Positions 21,301 through 33,300 of a stretch of 64,000 bases of DNA are shown in pieces. Position numbers and translations under genes: made by a program. This DNA comes from Platanthera guangdongensis (Eukaryota; Streptophyta; Magnoliopsida; Asparagales; Orchidaceae), in assembly GCA_039583875.1 (NCBI GenBank), contig CM077162.1, positions 171,263,220 to 171,327,219 of the forward strand, given 5' to 3'. Positions within the stretch are counted from its first letter, which is position 1. Every line of letters starts with the position of its first letter. The notes beneath the pieces were generated by a model. The model was not told where the DNA came from. It did not search any database and was given only the letters and a program-made list of their open reading frames with translations.

Positions 21301-24300
21301 TAACATAAATATGGAAAAATTCAGAACGAGAGTGCATAAACTAAATGCAACAATAATGAAAGTAATCATCAACAAATATAATGTAACAACGATGTCCACC
21401 ATTTGATATAAAAGATGCGGGGCCCCATACATCTGAATGAACTAAATCAAATGGCGCTGAGACATAGACTCACTAAACTGATAAGGGAGTTGTAGCTATT
21501 TGCCAAGCTTACAACCCGTATAGAAATGAGACCGATCAATAGAAACACGACCAATGAGATCAGTATTGATGAGAGACGAAAGACAAGAACCACTAAAATG
21601 ACCAAGGTGGTGATGTTACTAAGAGAAGCCCACCGAAGGAAGATAAGAGGATGAGGCTGCTGGTGACGGTGGAGTGGATGAAAGTTGGAGACGATCAAGG
21701 ACGTATTCTCCACTACAACGACAGCCAACTCTAAGCAGTGTCCCTGTCAGACAATCTTGCACACAACACACAAATTCATCAAAAATAACAAGTCAACCGT
21801 GAGATGTGAGCTGACTGACAGATATAAGGTTCATGAATAACTTGGGTATGCATGCCACATCAGGAATATAAAAATGGTTGGTATGAAGAAGACCATGACT
21901 GGTGATGGGGAGAATAATGTCATCTGCTACCATGACACTATGACAGATGAGACAGGCTGACAGGACAAGAGGTTAGTGACATCATAGTTCATGTGAAAAG
22001 AAGATCCAGAGGCAAGCAACCAGTCAGAGGAAGAGATACCTGTAGGGGTGGAGGCAACTGGCTGAGAGGTAGAGGCATCAGAAGCATCCAGTGAGAGCAC
22101 GGAGGCAGAGGAGCGATGCAGTGAACCATGAGATAGTTGTTGGGCAAGCTCAAAAACAGAGAGTGACTGCGTCATAACAGAGAAGTGAGCTGAAGGAGAA
22201 CCAAAAGAACGCTGCTGACTAGACTACTGAGTCCTCTGAAGCTTGGGACACTTATATTTGACGTGTCTAAGACACTGAAAATAGTGACAGCGGTCATGCT
22301 GACGATGAGGAGCACCAGACTGAGCAGTAGAGGGCGCCGAAGGATGAGGAGCAGGCCGCGCCGACGCAGTATAACCTGACGAAGGCAGCATAGGAGTACT
22401 CACTAGAGAAGACTGTAGTGGAAGCTTGGGAGCAGCTAGAATAACATGAGTCGGCACACCAAAAGGAGTAGCAGTGTCCAAGGAGTGGAGATGAGTCTCT
22501 TCAGCGATTACCAAGGCCAACATATCATTAAGAGAGGGTGGAGGGTCCCGGTGCTGAAGCTGGGCATGAACAGGCTCGAACTCGGGGCTTAAGCGCATAA
22601 GGAACTCATACATGCGCTGAAAGTCACGATCCCGAGATGTAGCAACACACTGAGGGAAAGTAATGCAGGGGGAATGAGTCATCTTATCGCACTAACGCTA
22701 GAAATCCAGGAGCTCAACAAAGAAGGCCTGTACATACCGATCACGCTGGTAGCAGACGTTGGGTCTGGAATAGAGAGTAGTTCAGGACCTGACTAGATGG
22801 AAGATAGAGACGACTCAAGTGATTCCATATCGCCTTGGTTGTAGGTAGCTCGTGGACGGTCATGTGAATGAGGAGCTCGCAGGACTTACAGATGATGACT
22901 ATCGTGCGAGAGTCGTCCGAGCGCCACTGCACTATGTCGGAGTGCTGTACGAAAGCGACAATGTTGACATTAGAAGAGTCATCCACAGGACTGGCAGCTG
23001 GTGGAGGCGGAGCAGGCTCAAAGATGTCAATGTGGTCTTATAGATCTAGGCCACGGAGGATCACTCTGATGGTGGAGGACCATGCCTTGTAGTTTCGTCC
23101 ATCAAGGATGACATCCGCCTTCTGGAGAAAGGCAGAGGCGTAAGATGAGGCCATAAAGGCTGCAGGATCAGCCAGAAGAGGACCGAGAAGATGGGCGGAA
23201 GAGACGAGAGTGGCAGGAGATCAGCTGGCGGCAAGAATTAACGATAGCAGTGTCGATTCGACGTCGAGAGGAGCAGCAAGAGCGTCCTGAACAGGAGTTG
23301 CATCGATCGGGGATGGAGACCGGCGGTTGCAGGAGGCAGCAAAGGAGGTCTGTTGGCTGCCTCAACGGAGGAGTCTCGGGGAGTTAGGCAGCGGAGAACA
23401 ACGAGCTGCAGGAGACGGAATAAGAAGGCACAGAAGTCGCGGAAGCCTTCAGAATTGAGCGGCGGAAGCGGAGCGGCGAGAGACGTGCGAAAGAGGCGGA
23501 AGACAGGAGACACGCGGAAGATAGGAGACCCGTGCAGAAGATGGGAGTTAGTCGGAACTGAGCGGTGGAAGCGGAACCGAGCGCGCGGAAGACAAGAGAC
23601 GCACGTAAGACCAGCGAGATCAAGAGGGGAACCGAGCGGCAGAAACCTTAGATGGGCTCTGATACCATGATGAGAATAAAAGATTGAATGATTCCATTCG
23701 CATGAACAATAGTAATATATATACATGTACAAGAGAGGGTACCCACAACACCCAAGGTGAGCCTGAGCTAACTCTACCAAAATGTACTCTATATCTATCA
23801 GGTTCCACATTGTTCCTGTGCTTGATCATTTTCCTATAGAGTTGTGGAGCTCGCGTGGACAAGAAGTGGACAGCTGCTACAGGGAGAGATGGGAGAGATG
23901 TTGTGGGTTCAAAGGGAAAGAAAAAAAAAGAGGGGCATGCAGCTCAAGGAGATCAATTTAGCCGATGAAACGATGCACACGACGAGAGATGAATCGATGC
24001 GCGCGGGGAAGATCGCGGGTACAACGGCGAGGAGTTGACGCGCGAGTTTGTGGAGGTCGTCTTCTAACTGGAGAGACAGGTCAGGACGCAACACCAATTG
24101 AGGAGGCAACGATAGTGTTGGCGGTGGAGCACATCGGCTGTGGAACGGCTAGGGGCACCAACGATGAGCAGCTGGCTCCGTCGATGGCATCGACAGTGCC
24201 ATGAACTTCCCCAGACGGTCCAGATCCGGGCGGTTGGCTGAACCTGATCATGGTCGCTTCTGGACGAAGAAACGGGAACTATCGTAGGTGTTGATGGTAG

Positions 24301-27300
24301 AAAATCTAGTAGACCAATGTTCTGTTTTGCTGGTGATGAGACACTAGAGGGATTTGCCGATGCGGTGGAGCAATCAGAGTGGAGACGGCAGAGGGCAGTC
24401 CCAACGAGCCGCGAGACACTGTAGACTCGCGTGGAGGGACACCATGATGATGTCTTGGTCATCGAGGCGGCGTTCGACGACGTTGAGGCGGGTGTCTACC
24501 GTGGCTCGATCCCCGACGGCTTGGTACAAGGGAACAGGCGCGGCAGATTGGACCATTGGTACGAACATAAATGTTGCATGATCAAAAAATGACGAGATTG
24601 CATTAATTGAAAGAGCACGGATACAATCCGGAGCAAACCCTGACCAAGATCAAGGAGGCTGGGTCCTCCAAGATCCTTCTCTCCCAGGAGACCCCAAAAT
24701 AACTATTACATCAAAGATGGTCCAACTCACAAATCCCTCCCCCTTATATAGATGAGGGAGGACACACATAATAAGGCAACATATTTATATGATAATAATT
24801 AATTAATATAACCTAATTAATATTAATTAATGATAATTAATTAATATTAACCAATCAGTTAATTACTAATTAATTGCTAAATCACTACGGTCTCCATATG
24901 CGATGTATGGTGGTCCCGACGAGGAGTAGTCGCTCCGGAGAATGCGTGAGTGTAATAGAATCCAACGGTTTATTTGCAACAATTGATATTTATAAGACAA
25001 TATTAATTTGATTGGCCACAAAAGGTTGAATCTTTCAAATATAGAAACACTTGAGATGGTACAAGCGCGAGGATGTGCGAAAACAAATAACTCTTTGAAT
25101 GAGAAAATACAAAGATTAAACAACTGAAATCCAAAGCTTATAGACCAATATCTCTCAATTAGAGAACAAACACAAGACTCAATTGTCAAAGGAATAACAC
25201 ACCTTGAACTCGCACGACACTGAATGGGGAGGGCTGTGTAGTGGCCAAGAAAGCTTCGGGGGCTGAATTTGGTTCCCTCTGAAGTGGAGAAGAGCTGTCC
25301 AAGCAACAGGGACTGATTGGATGGGTATGGTTATAGGTGGCCGGTAGGGGGAATGAGGGGGGCTGTTGGGTGGTCGCGGGAAGGATCCAGCTGGTAGTGG
25401 AGAGGGGAGAAGAGGTGGATCCACGTGAAATCTAGGGAGGGAGATAGGGAGTCCGGCTGAGAGGGGAAATGAAATAATGGAGAGGGTTTTGCGTGGCAGG
25501 GTTCGGGAGAATGGGAAGGGGTTTCCACGTAAGGTTGAAGGAGAATTTGGGGGAAAGTTGTCTGGATATGTATGGGGATAATGGAAGAGAGGTTTGACTT
25601 AATTTTAGGAATTCAATTCCTAAAATTTAGGAGAGTGGGAGAGGGCCGGTTGTTTGGGGATGAATTGAAATAATGGGTTCTATTTGTGGTAAGGTGGCTC
25701 CACGGGGGATTAATTGGGATAGGGGTTGGCCGGCTGGAGGATTAGTGATGTAGGGTAGGATGTGTGCCGTGCAACCTAGACTACTCAAGTGAGTGGACAC
25801 GTGGATACTATATGTAAATGCACCAAAATCCGTCCGGCAATTAATTCAAATGAAAATCACAACCCACGCAATCCAAAATACAAGCGAGAACAATTTTAGT
25901 TTGAGCGATTAGGCAAGGCTTTCCTCCAAACGGAGGGCCAAAATTAAGCGCGGCACGGATGGCTCCTTCCTGCAATCACAAATCTTTACTTGAGGGCAGA
26001 TCCGGGTTCGCGTGTCGGGATGGTGGCTGTCCGCGGCGGAGAGGGTTTGCGGTGGGCTGAGAACGGGTAGATCCGGCCAAATATGGAAGGATCCAGACAA
26101 GGGAAGGATAGATCCGATGGTGGAGAGCGGATCCGGGTTAGGAATGGCGAAGGAGTTATGGAGAATTGTAGATCGGGGTTGGATCTCTCGGATCGGGGTT
26201 GGATCTCTCGGATCGGGGTTGATCCAAGAGAGGGGAAGGCCGGTTGAGGGTGGTAGCACTAGATCAAGATAGATCTAGGGTTTTCAGAGCGGCGGGAAGT
26301 GGATCCACGGAGGGGAAGAGGAGGGGAGGTCGGCTAGGGCAAAGGGGGCCCAAGGAGGGGTCGGTTTTGTGAGGGGAAGGGGTTGCGGGTCTGAAAACGG
26401 GGAGGAGGGGGCTGCTGTCCAGGTAGCAGGCTGGCAGGTTTCAGGTGGGGTTTCGGAGGGGATTCGGTGGCCGGAAGGGGGAAGAGGAGGTGAAAAATGA
26501 TGGAGGGGGTTAGGGTTTACCTTGGGGATGAAGTTCCACCACTAGGAGTCGGCACCTAGGGCTCCACGGCGTCGGCACCGTGGCTTGATCGCGGAGTTCC
26601 GGGAACGACTTCCTCCAAAACCAGTAATGCCTCTCCAAGCCTCAAACACTCCTATTTATAATATTCTAAGCATTAGGGCAACCCGGATTTGACGGCTATG
26701 ATTGGCCGACGCGTTCCCGTGCCAAATAAAAGGAAAAAGAAATGAAAATAACAAAGTTATATATTAAAAAGATTCGCGGCACGCATCCGGACGCATCCGC
26801 GGGATCGGATCGTCCCTCCGATCAAGTCTTCCGGCGAGAATAGACGAGAGTGGGCCCCGCCTTGTCATGGGCCGCCGATGGTCCCCCATCAACTCCCCCC
26901 GACTGAAAAGAATTCATCTTCGATGAATGGAGATGATCATACTGTCGTCGAAGCCCCGGGGCGAGTCGATCCAGCTCAGTAGGTAGAATCCACGTGTCAT
27001 CAGAGGCGGAGCGGCCTCTCCAACGAACCAGGTAGCGACATGAAATTCCAGTGGTGGTAGGGACGTACTCATGAGCGACGATATCTTTAATACTCTCAGT
27101 ATACTGCTCTCGTGAAGTGGAACCCGGAGCGATCAGGGGTGCAGACAGTGTCACCATAGGTGAAGGACTCCCAGGGGTGCGTACAGCTGGGGGCAGGACA
27201 AGTGGCAGAGGTGAGCAGGAGGAAGCCGTTGCTGGGGATGAGGTGGGGTGGTGGTGATCATCCCGACTCGGGTCCAAATATTCGCGAGGTTCGTAATACA

Positions 27301-30300
27301 GAGTCAAGTCCTCAACATTGAACACCGGATGGATGCCCATACTCGCGGGAATATTCAGCTCGTAGGCATTAGTCCCGATCCGCTTAATGATCGAGTAGGG
27401 ACCCATTCGTTTAGCGCTTAATTTCTTGGCAAGCCCCGGTGGGAGCCTCTCCGCCCGGATTCGGACCATTACCTGGTCGCCTACGTTGAAAACAAGTTCC
27501 CGTCTGTTTAAGTCTGCATGGGTCTTATAGTTTTCATTACTTGAGATAATTTGCCGACGGACTGACTCATGTAAATCATGCAAATGACGTGCAAATGACT
27601 TAGCGGACTCACTCAGACGAGACTCTAACGGACAAGGAAGGAGGTCGATGGGCTTCTTGGGTTCATACCCTAATACTATGTGAAATGAGCTCAACCCGGT
27701 GGACCTATTGACCGAACTATTGTATGCGAACTCCGCGACGGGAAGGACGGAGTCCCAACTCGCCACATGCTCGCCAACAAGACATCTAAGCAAATTCCCT
27801 AGACTGCGGTTCACAACCTCAGTCTGCCCGTCAGTCTGAGGGTGATATGCAGATGAAAACTTCAGGGTAGTGCCCGTTTTGTACCATAGGGTCTTCCAAA
27901 AGTAACTCACGAACCTAACATCCCTATCAGAGACTATGGACTTTGGTAGACCATATAACATAAAGACGTCCCGAATGAAAATGGATGCAACGTGTGATGC
28001 GTTAGCAGTCCTAGAGCAGGCTATGAAGTGTGCCATCTTGGAAAAACGATCAACGACGACAAAGATGGAGTCGTGTTTCCGAACCGTGCGCGGCAGTCCA
28101 AGTACAAAGTCCATACTAATATCCTCCCAGGGCCTAAATGGGACTGGTAAGGGCGTATATAATCCTGTGTTTTGTTTAATTCCCTTCGCAGTCTGACACG
28201 TACGACAATGCCGAACAACTCTGGCCACATCTCTCTTCAGGCCGGGCCAATAAAACCTATCCTCGACGATAGCTATGGACTTATCCCTGCCAAAATGCCC
28301 GGCGGCTCCGCCCGCATGAAGCTCCCAAATGAGATAGTCACGGTATGATGTGCTGGGAGCTCCGATAAAGGTAACCTTCCTAAATCTGGAAGCCGTCGAC
28401 AGGATCAGGTGGGTCTCGGGATAAAGCTGCGTATATCTCGGCGAAGTCCGGACAAACTGGGTAAGCAGCAATAATTTGTTCAAGTCCGTCCACGTGGGCT
28501 CTCAGGGTCTGCAGATGGGTGACCCGCCGACTCCATGCATCAGCGAGTTTGTTCTCAACACCAGCGCGATGTTTGAGAACATAGTGGAAATCCTGGAGAT
28601 ACTCAACCCATTTCGCATGCCGATGCCCCAACTTCTTCTGGGAATCTAAGTACCTAAGCGCCTGGTGGTCCGAATAGAGAACGAACTCCCGGGGAAGGAG
28701 GTAGTGTCTCCAGTATCGTAATGACTGGACAATCGCATAAAACTCCCTATCGTAATTGGAATATTTTTGCTTGGCCTCATTTAGCTTCTCGCTGAAATAG
28801 GAGACCGGGTGTCCCTCCTGGCTCAGCACACCACCGATCCCTACTCCAGAGGCATCACACGCAACTTCAAAAGCCTTGCCAAAATCCGGGAGTCGTAAGA
28901 CTGGTGCCGTGGTCAACTTCTCCTTAATCTCCTCAAACGCTCGAGTGGCCGCGGGGGTCCATTGAAACTCGCCCTTCTTCAAACAGCTAGTGAACGGGGC
29001 CATAATCGAACTAAATCCTCGAACGAACCGCCTATAGAACGTAGCTAGACCATGGAAGCTGCGGGCCTCGTGAATGGTCGTAGGCAAGGGCCACTCGCGG
29101 ATGGACTTAACCTTCTCAGGATCGACTGACACTCCTGTAGATGAAACGATAAATCCCAAGAACTGAACCGATTCAGCGTAGAACGAACACTTCTTTAGAT
29201 TCACGAATAACTTCTCACTATGGAGGGTCTCGAAAAGAAGCCTCAAGTGCGCTAGGTGGTCGCCATGGGTCTGACTGTAAATCAGAATATCATCAAAATA
29301 CACAACTAGGAACTTGCCCATGTAGGGCCGTAATATCTGTGTCATGATTCTCATGAACGTGCTCGGGCCGTTGGACAGCCCAAATGGCATGACCAACCAC
29401 TCGTATAGGCCATCTTTAGTCTTAAAAGCCGTCTTCCATTCATCACCCTCTCGTACCCGAATCTGGTGGTACCCACTCCTTAGATCGATCTTGGAAAAGA
29501 GTTGGGCACCTGACATGGTATCTAACAAATCGTCAAAGCGTGGAATGGGGAACCTGTACTTCACCGTAATCTTATTGATGGCACGGCTATCGATGCATAT
29601 GCGCCAACTACCATCCTTCTTAGGGGTAAGAAGGGCGGGAACGACACATGGACTCAGGCTCTCCCGAATGAACTGCTTCCGGAGAAGCTCGTCAACCTAC
29701 CGCTTGAGCTCGGCGTGCTCATTTGGATTCATACGATAGTGCGGTAGGTTTGGGAGAGAAGCTTCTGGGACTAGATCAATAGCGTGCTGGATATCTCGCA
29801 ACGGCGGGAGCTCATCAGGCAACTCCTCCGGCATGATGTCAACAAACTCCTCAAGTAGGGTCCGAATCTCCGGGAGAAGATCCGGAGTCACTGTCGGGCT
29901 CTCAGGAGCCATAGTGGCGGCAACGATGTAAAATACGCCGGCGTCTCGGCTCTCCCGCAAGAACTCACTGCACCGCAGGACATGTAACGGTCGTGACGAC
30001 ATGGTGCTCGTGGAGGGCTCGATCGGACCCTTGGATTTCTCCTTGGGCCGGGTGGGTGACAACGTGATCTTCTTACCTTTATCATAAAACGTGTATGTGT
30101 TCGACCGGCCGTAGCACGTAGCATCGCGGTCGTACAGCCAAGGTCGACCTAATAACACGTGGGCAACATCCATAGGAATTACGTCACACCACACATGATC
30201 CTCGAATGTAGCAAGCCGAATGGGAACGAGGCACAGCTGTGTCGCCTGGATGGCGGTCTTGTCCACCCAAATGACCCGATAAGGGTGGGGGTGGGGCTCC

Positions 30301-33300
30301 GCTTTCACTTGCATACGCTCTAAACCTTTCTGGGCCACGATATTGACACAACTCCCACTATCAATGGCTAGCTTGCAGGGTCCACCTGCACTAGGAAAAT
30401 ACGTGTAGAAGATAGTGGTGCGGCGCCAATCCTCGTCCGCACGGGGGGTATATAGGAGACGTCGCACAACTCCCATCTCTAGGGATCTCTCAGCCTCGCT
30501 CTCCCATCCCTCCTCGATCGTAGCCTCGACCTCCTCGGTAACATCCTCGGCTCCCTCTAGGCCAGGTTCTTCCTCACCCTCAACTAGCAGGCTTCGTGTG
30601 GGGCAATGTGCCGCCACATGTCCTCTGCCAGAGCATCTAAAACATTGGATACCCCCAGGTCTCTGACCCTCAGTGGCGGGGGCCTTGCCCTTCATGTCAG
30701 TGGTGATCCGTGTGGGCGGGGTAGCTGTGGTGGTCTGGAAAGGGGCGGGTTTCTTGAATGTCGAGGAATCAGTGCGCGAGGGGAATTGCTTCGTACTCGA
30801 AGTACGGAGATACTGCTCGTATTCTAAGGCGAGCTGGAATATCTGGTCAACAGTCTCGAGGCGATGGAGAATCAACTCCCTCCGGAGCTCCGAGCGAAGG
30901 CCAGCCTTAAATCGAGATGCGGTGGCAATGGGCTCTTCCGAAATGTCGCTCCTAACCACCAACTCATCGAATCGGGCCATATACTCGTCTACTGAGAGTG
31001 TCCCCTGACGTAGGCTCTGTAGCTGATCAAGCAACTGGTCACGATAAGAGGCGGGAAGGTACTTATCCTTCAATCTCTCCTTCATCTCATCCCAACGAGT
31101 GATAGGGTAATAGCCTTCTCTCTCGACAGCTCGCTCCACGCTAATCCAAAATACCTTGGCTTGTCCAGTCAACTTCATCTTCGCGAAACGTACACAACGC
31201 TCGTCTCTCATATCGTACCAGTCAAAATAGTGATCCATGTCTAGGATCCAATCACTAAAGGCTTTCGGATCCAAGCGGCCGTCGAACGAAGGGGCGTCGA
31301 GGCGAATCCGACGGGTGATGTCAAAGGCGTGGCCACCTCTCCGCGGGTCGGGGTATTCTCCTGGGTAGTCATCATAATCGTAGTCAAACCTACGTCGATC
31401 CGGCGGGTAATACTCATCCCGGTGCTGGTCGCGGCGACCAGGTGGAGGCACCCGATCCCTAAGGTCAGGCTGCGGCTGACGGGGAATACGATAATCCTCA
31501 CGCCGGGGTGGGTGTCTATCACGTACTGGCTCAGGGTCTCGCCTTGCCGGCGGGGCTGGGGCCCGGTAGGGAATGTCATGGCGAGGACGTTCCACTGGTG
31601 GTTGGCCCACTCTCGGGCGCCGGTCGGGACATGGAGAAACATCTAGATCATCCTCCAAAGGATCGTCGCGATGTGTAGGCATGTCCCTGACATTCTCCAG
31701 GTGGTCCAATCGTAGGTTCACTTCAGCAAGGTCTTGTCGTACGTCATTAAACTGGGCGCCTAGGGTATCGAAACGATCGAGGATGAGGCGCTGGAACTCA
31801 GCAAATGCGGTGCCCGAATTCGAGCTTCCCGCTCGGTCGTCTGTTACTTGTGGTTCTGTCATGCTAGTCCTAAATGTCCTACCACTACGGAGCATGCAAA
31901 TGACCTAACCTTGCTTTGATACCAATTTGATGTAGGGTAGGATGTGTGTCGTGCAACCTAGACTACTCAAGTGAGTGGACACGTGGATACTATATGTAAA
32001 TGCACCAAAATCCGTCCGACAATTAATTCGAATGAACATCACAACCCACGCAATCCAAAATACAAGCGAGAACAATTTTAGTTTGAGCGATTAGGCAAGG
32101 CTTTCCTCCAAACGGAGGGCCAAAATTAAGCGCGGCACGGATGGCTCCTTCCTGCAATCACAAATCTTTACGGGGCAAAATTCTACAAGTGAATGTTCAA
32201 ACAAACATGAGTAATCCAAGCAATATTCAAGTGCTGAAAATTAGAGTTCCATACAACAACAATTCACAAATAAGAGAATGTTCGAGGCGGGGGAGATCCA
32301 GCGGTTTTGAGGGCAGATCCGGGTTCGTGTGTCGGGATGGTGGCTGTCCGCGGTGGAGAGGGTTTGCGGTGGGCTGAGAACGGGTAGATCCGGCCAAATA
32401 TGGAAGGATCCGGACAAGGGAAGGATAGATCCGGTGGTGGAGAGCGGATCCGGGTTAGGAATGGTGAAGGAGTTATGGAGAATTGTAGATCGGGGTTGGA
32501 TCTCTCGGATCGGGGTTCATCCAAGAGAGGGGAAGGCCGGTTGAGGGTGGTAGCACTAGATCAAGATAGATCTAGGGTTTTCGGAGCGGCGGGAAGTGGA
32601 TCCACGGAGGGGAAGAGGAGGGGAGGTCGGCTAGGGCAAAGGGGGCCCAAGGAGGGGTCGGTTTTGTGAGGGGAAGGGGCTGCGGGACTGAAAACGGGGA
32701 GGAGGGGGCTGCTGTCCAGGTAGCAGGCTGGCAGGTTTCAGGTGGGGTTTCGGAGGGGATTCGATTGCCGGAAGGGGGAAGAGGAGGTGAAAAATGATGG
32801 AGGGGGTTAGGGTTTACCTTGGGGATGAAGTTCCACCGCTAGGAGTCGGCACGTAGGGCTCCACGGCGTCGGCATCGTGGCTTGATCGCGGAGTTCCGGG
32901 AATGACTTCCTCCAAAACCAGCAATGCCTCTCCAAGCCTCAAACACTCCTATTTATAATATTCTAAGCATTAGGGCAACCCGGATTTGACGGCTATGATT
33001 GGCCGACGCGTTCCCGTGCCAAATAAAAGGAAAAAGAACTGAAAATAACAAAGTTATTTATTAAAAAGATTCGCGGCACGCATCCGGACGCATCCGCGGG
33101 ATCGGATCGTCCCTCCGATCAAGTATTCCGGCGAGAATAGACGAGAGTGGGCCCCGCCTTGTCATGGGCCGCCGATGGTCCCCCATCAATTAGTGGGGAG
33201 TTAAAGGGGAGGGTTGGCTCTTTTAGATAGTGGGGGGAAGAAAGTGGAGGTTATTATTTAGGAGGTGGTTCCTAAATTTTAGGAAGTGGGTTAGTGGGGG

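Larger units (their letters stand above)
19077..23800 (-). mobile_element. Copia-2: 3'-truncated Ty1/copia element inside Gypsy-2
   Basis: The minus strand carries, from right to left, an LTR (23668-23800, TGATGAGA...TCTATCA), an adjoining initiator-tRNA primer site (GCTCTGATACCA on plus, 23656-23667), gag, zinc knuckle, protease/integrase remnants, reverse transcriptase and part of RNase H. The left LTR and the end of RNase H are missing: the element joins a plus-strand gag fragment at about 19077. A shared block ending GCTTGATCATTTTCCTA occurs at both 18448 and 23803, so recombination may have shaped the locus. Confidence 0.8.
17252..24957 (-). mobile_element. Gypsy-2: LTR element nested in the LTR relic
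   Basis: LTRs at 17252-17918 (including a 250-bp LINE insertion) and 24557-24957 share long identical blocks, for example CTTATATAGATGAGGGAGGA and GTAGTCGCTCCGGA. Flanking five-base sites are GAATT (17247-17251) and GAATC (24958-24962), a one-mismatch target duplication. The own interior is small (17919 to about 18450 and about 23840-24556). Beside the left LTR the minus strand encodes [10 protein letters not shown], like the 3' end of Gypsy polyproteins; beside the right LTR is a weak gag-like coiled segment. The middle is occupied by Copia debris. Confidence 0.75.
25746..33188 (-). mobile_element. Chromovirus: young Ty3/gypsy element with chromodomain
   Basis: LTRs at 25746-26891 and 31928-33188 start TGATGTAGGG and end CCCCCATCA. 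The 5-bp duplication ATTAG flanks the element (25741-25745, 33189-33193). The LTRs are about 98% identical by eye outside one 130-bp gap and a 20-bp repeat expansion, so this is the youngest insertion here. It is on the minus strand: primer-like site TTGGTATCAAAGC beside the right LTR and a GTCGGGGGGAGT purine tract beside the left. Gag, protease, RT, RNase H, integrase and a C-terminal chromodomain are all present. Confidence 0.95.
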
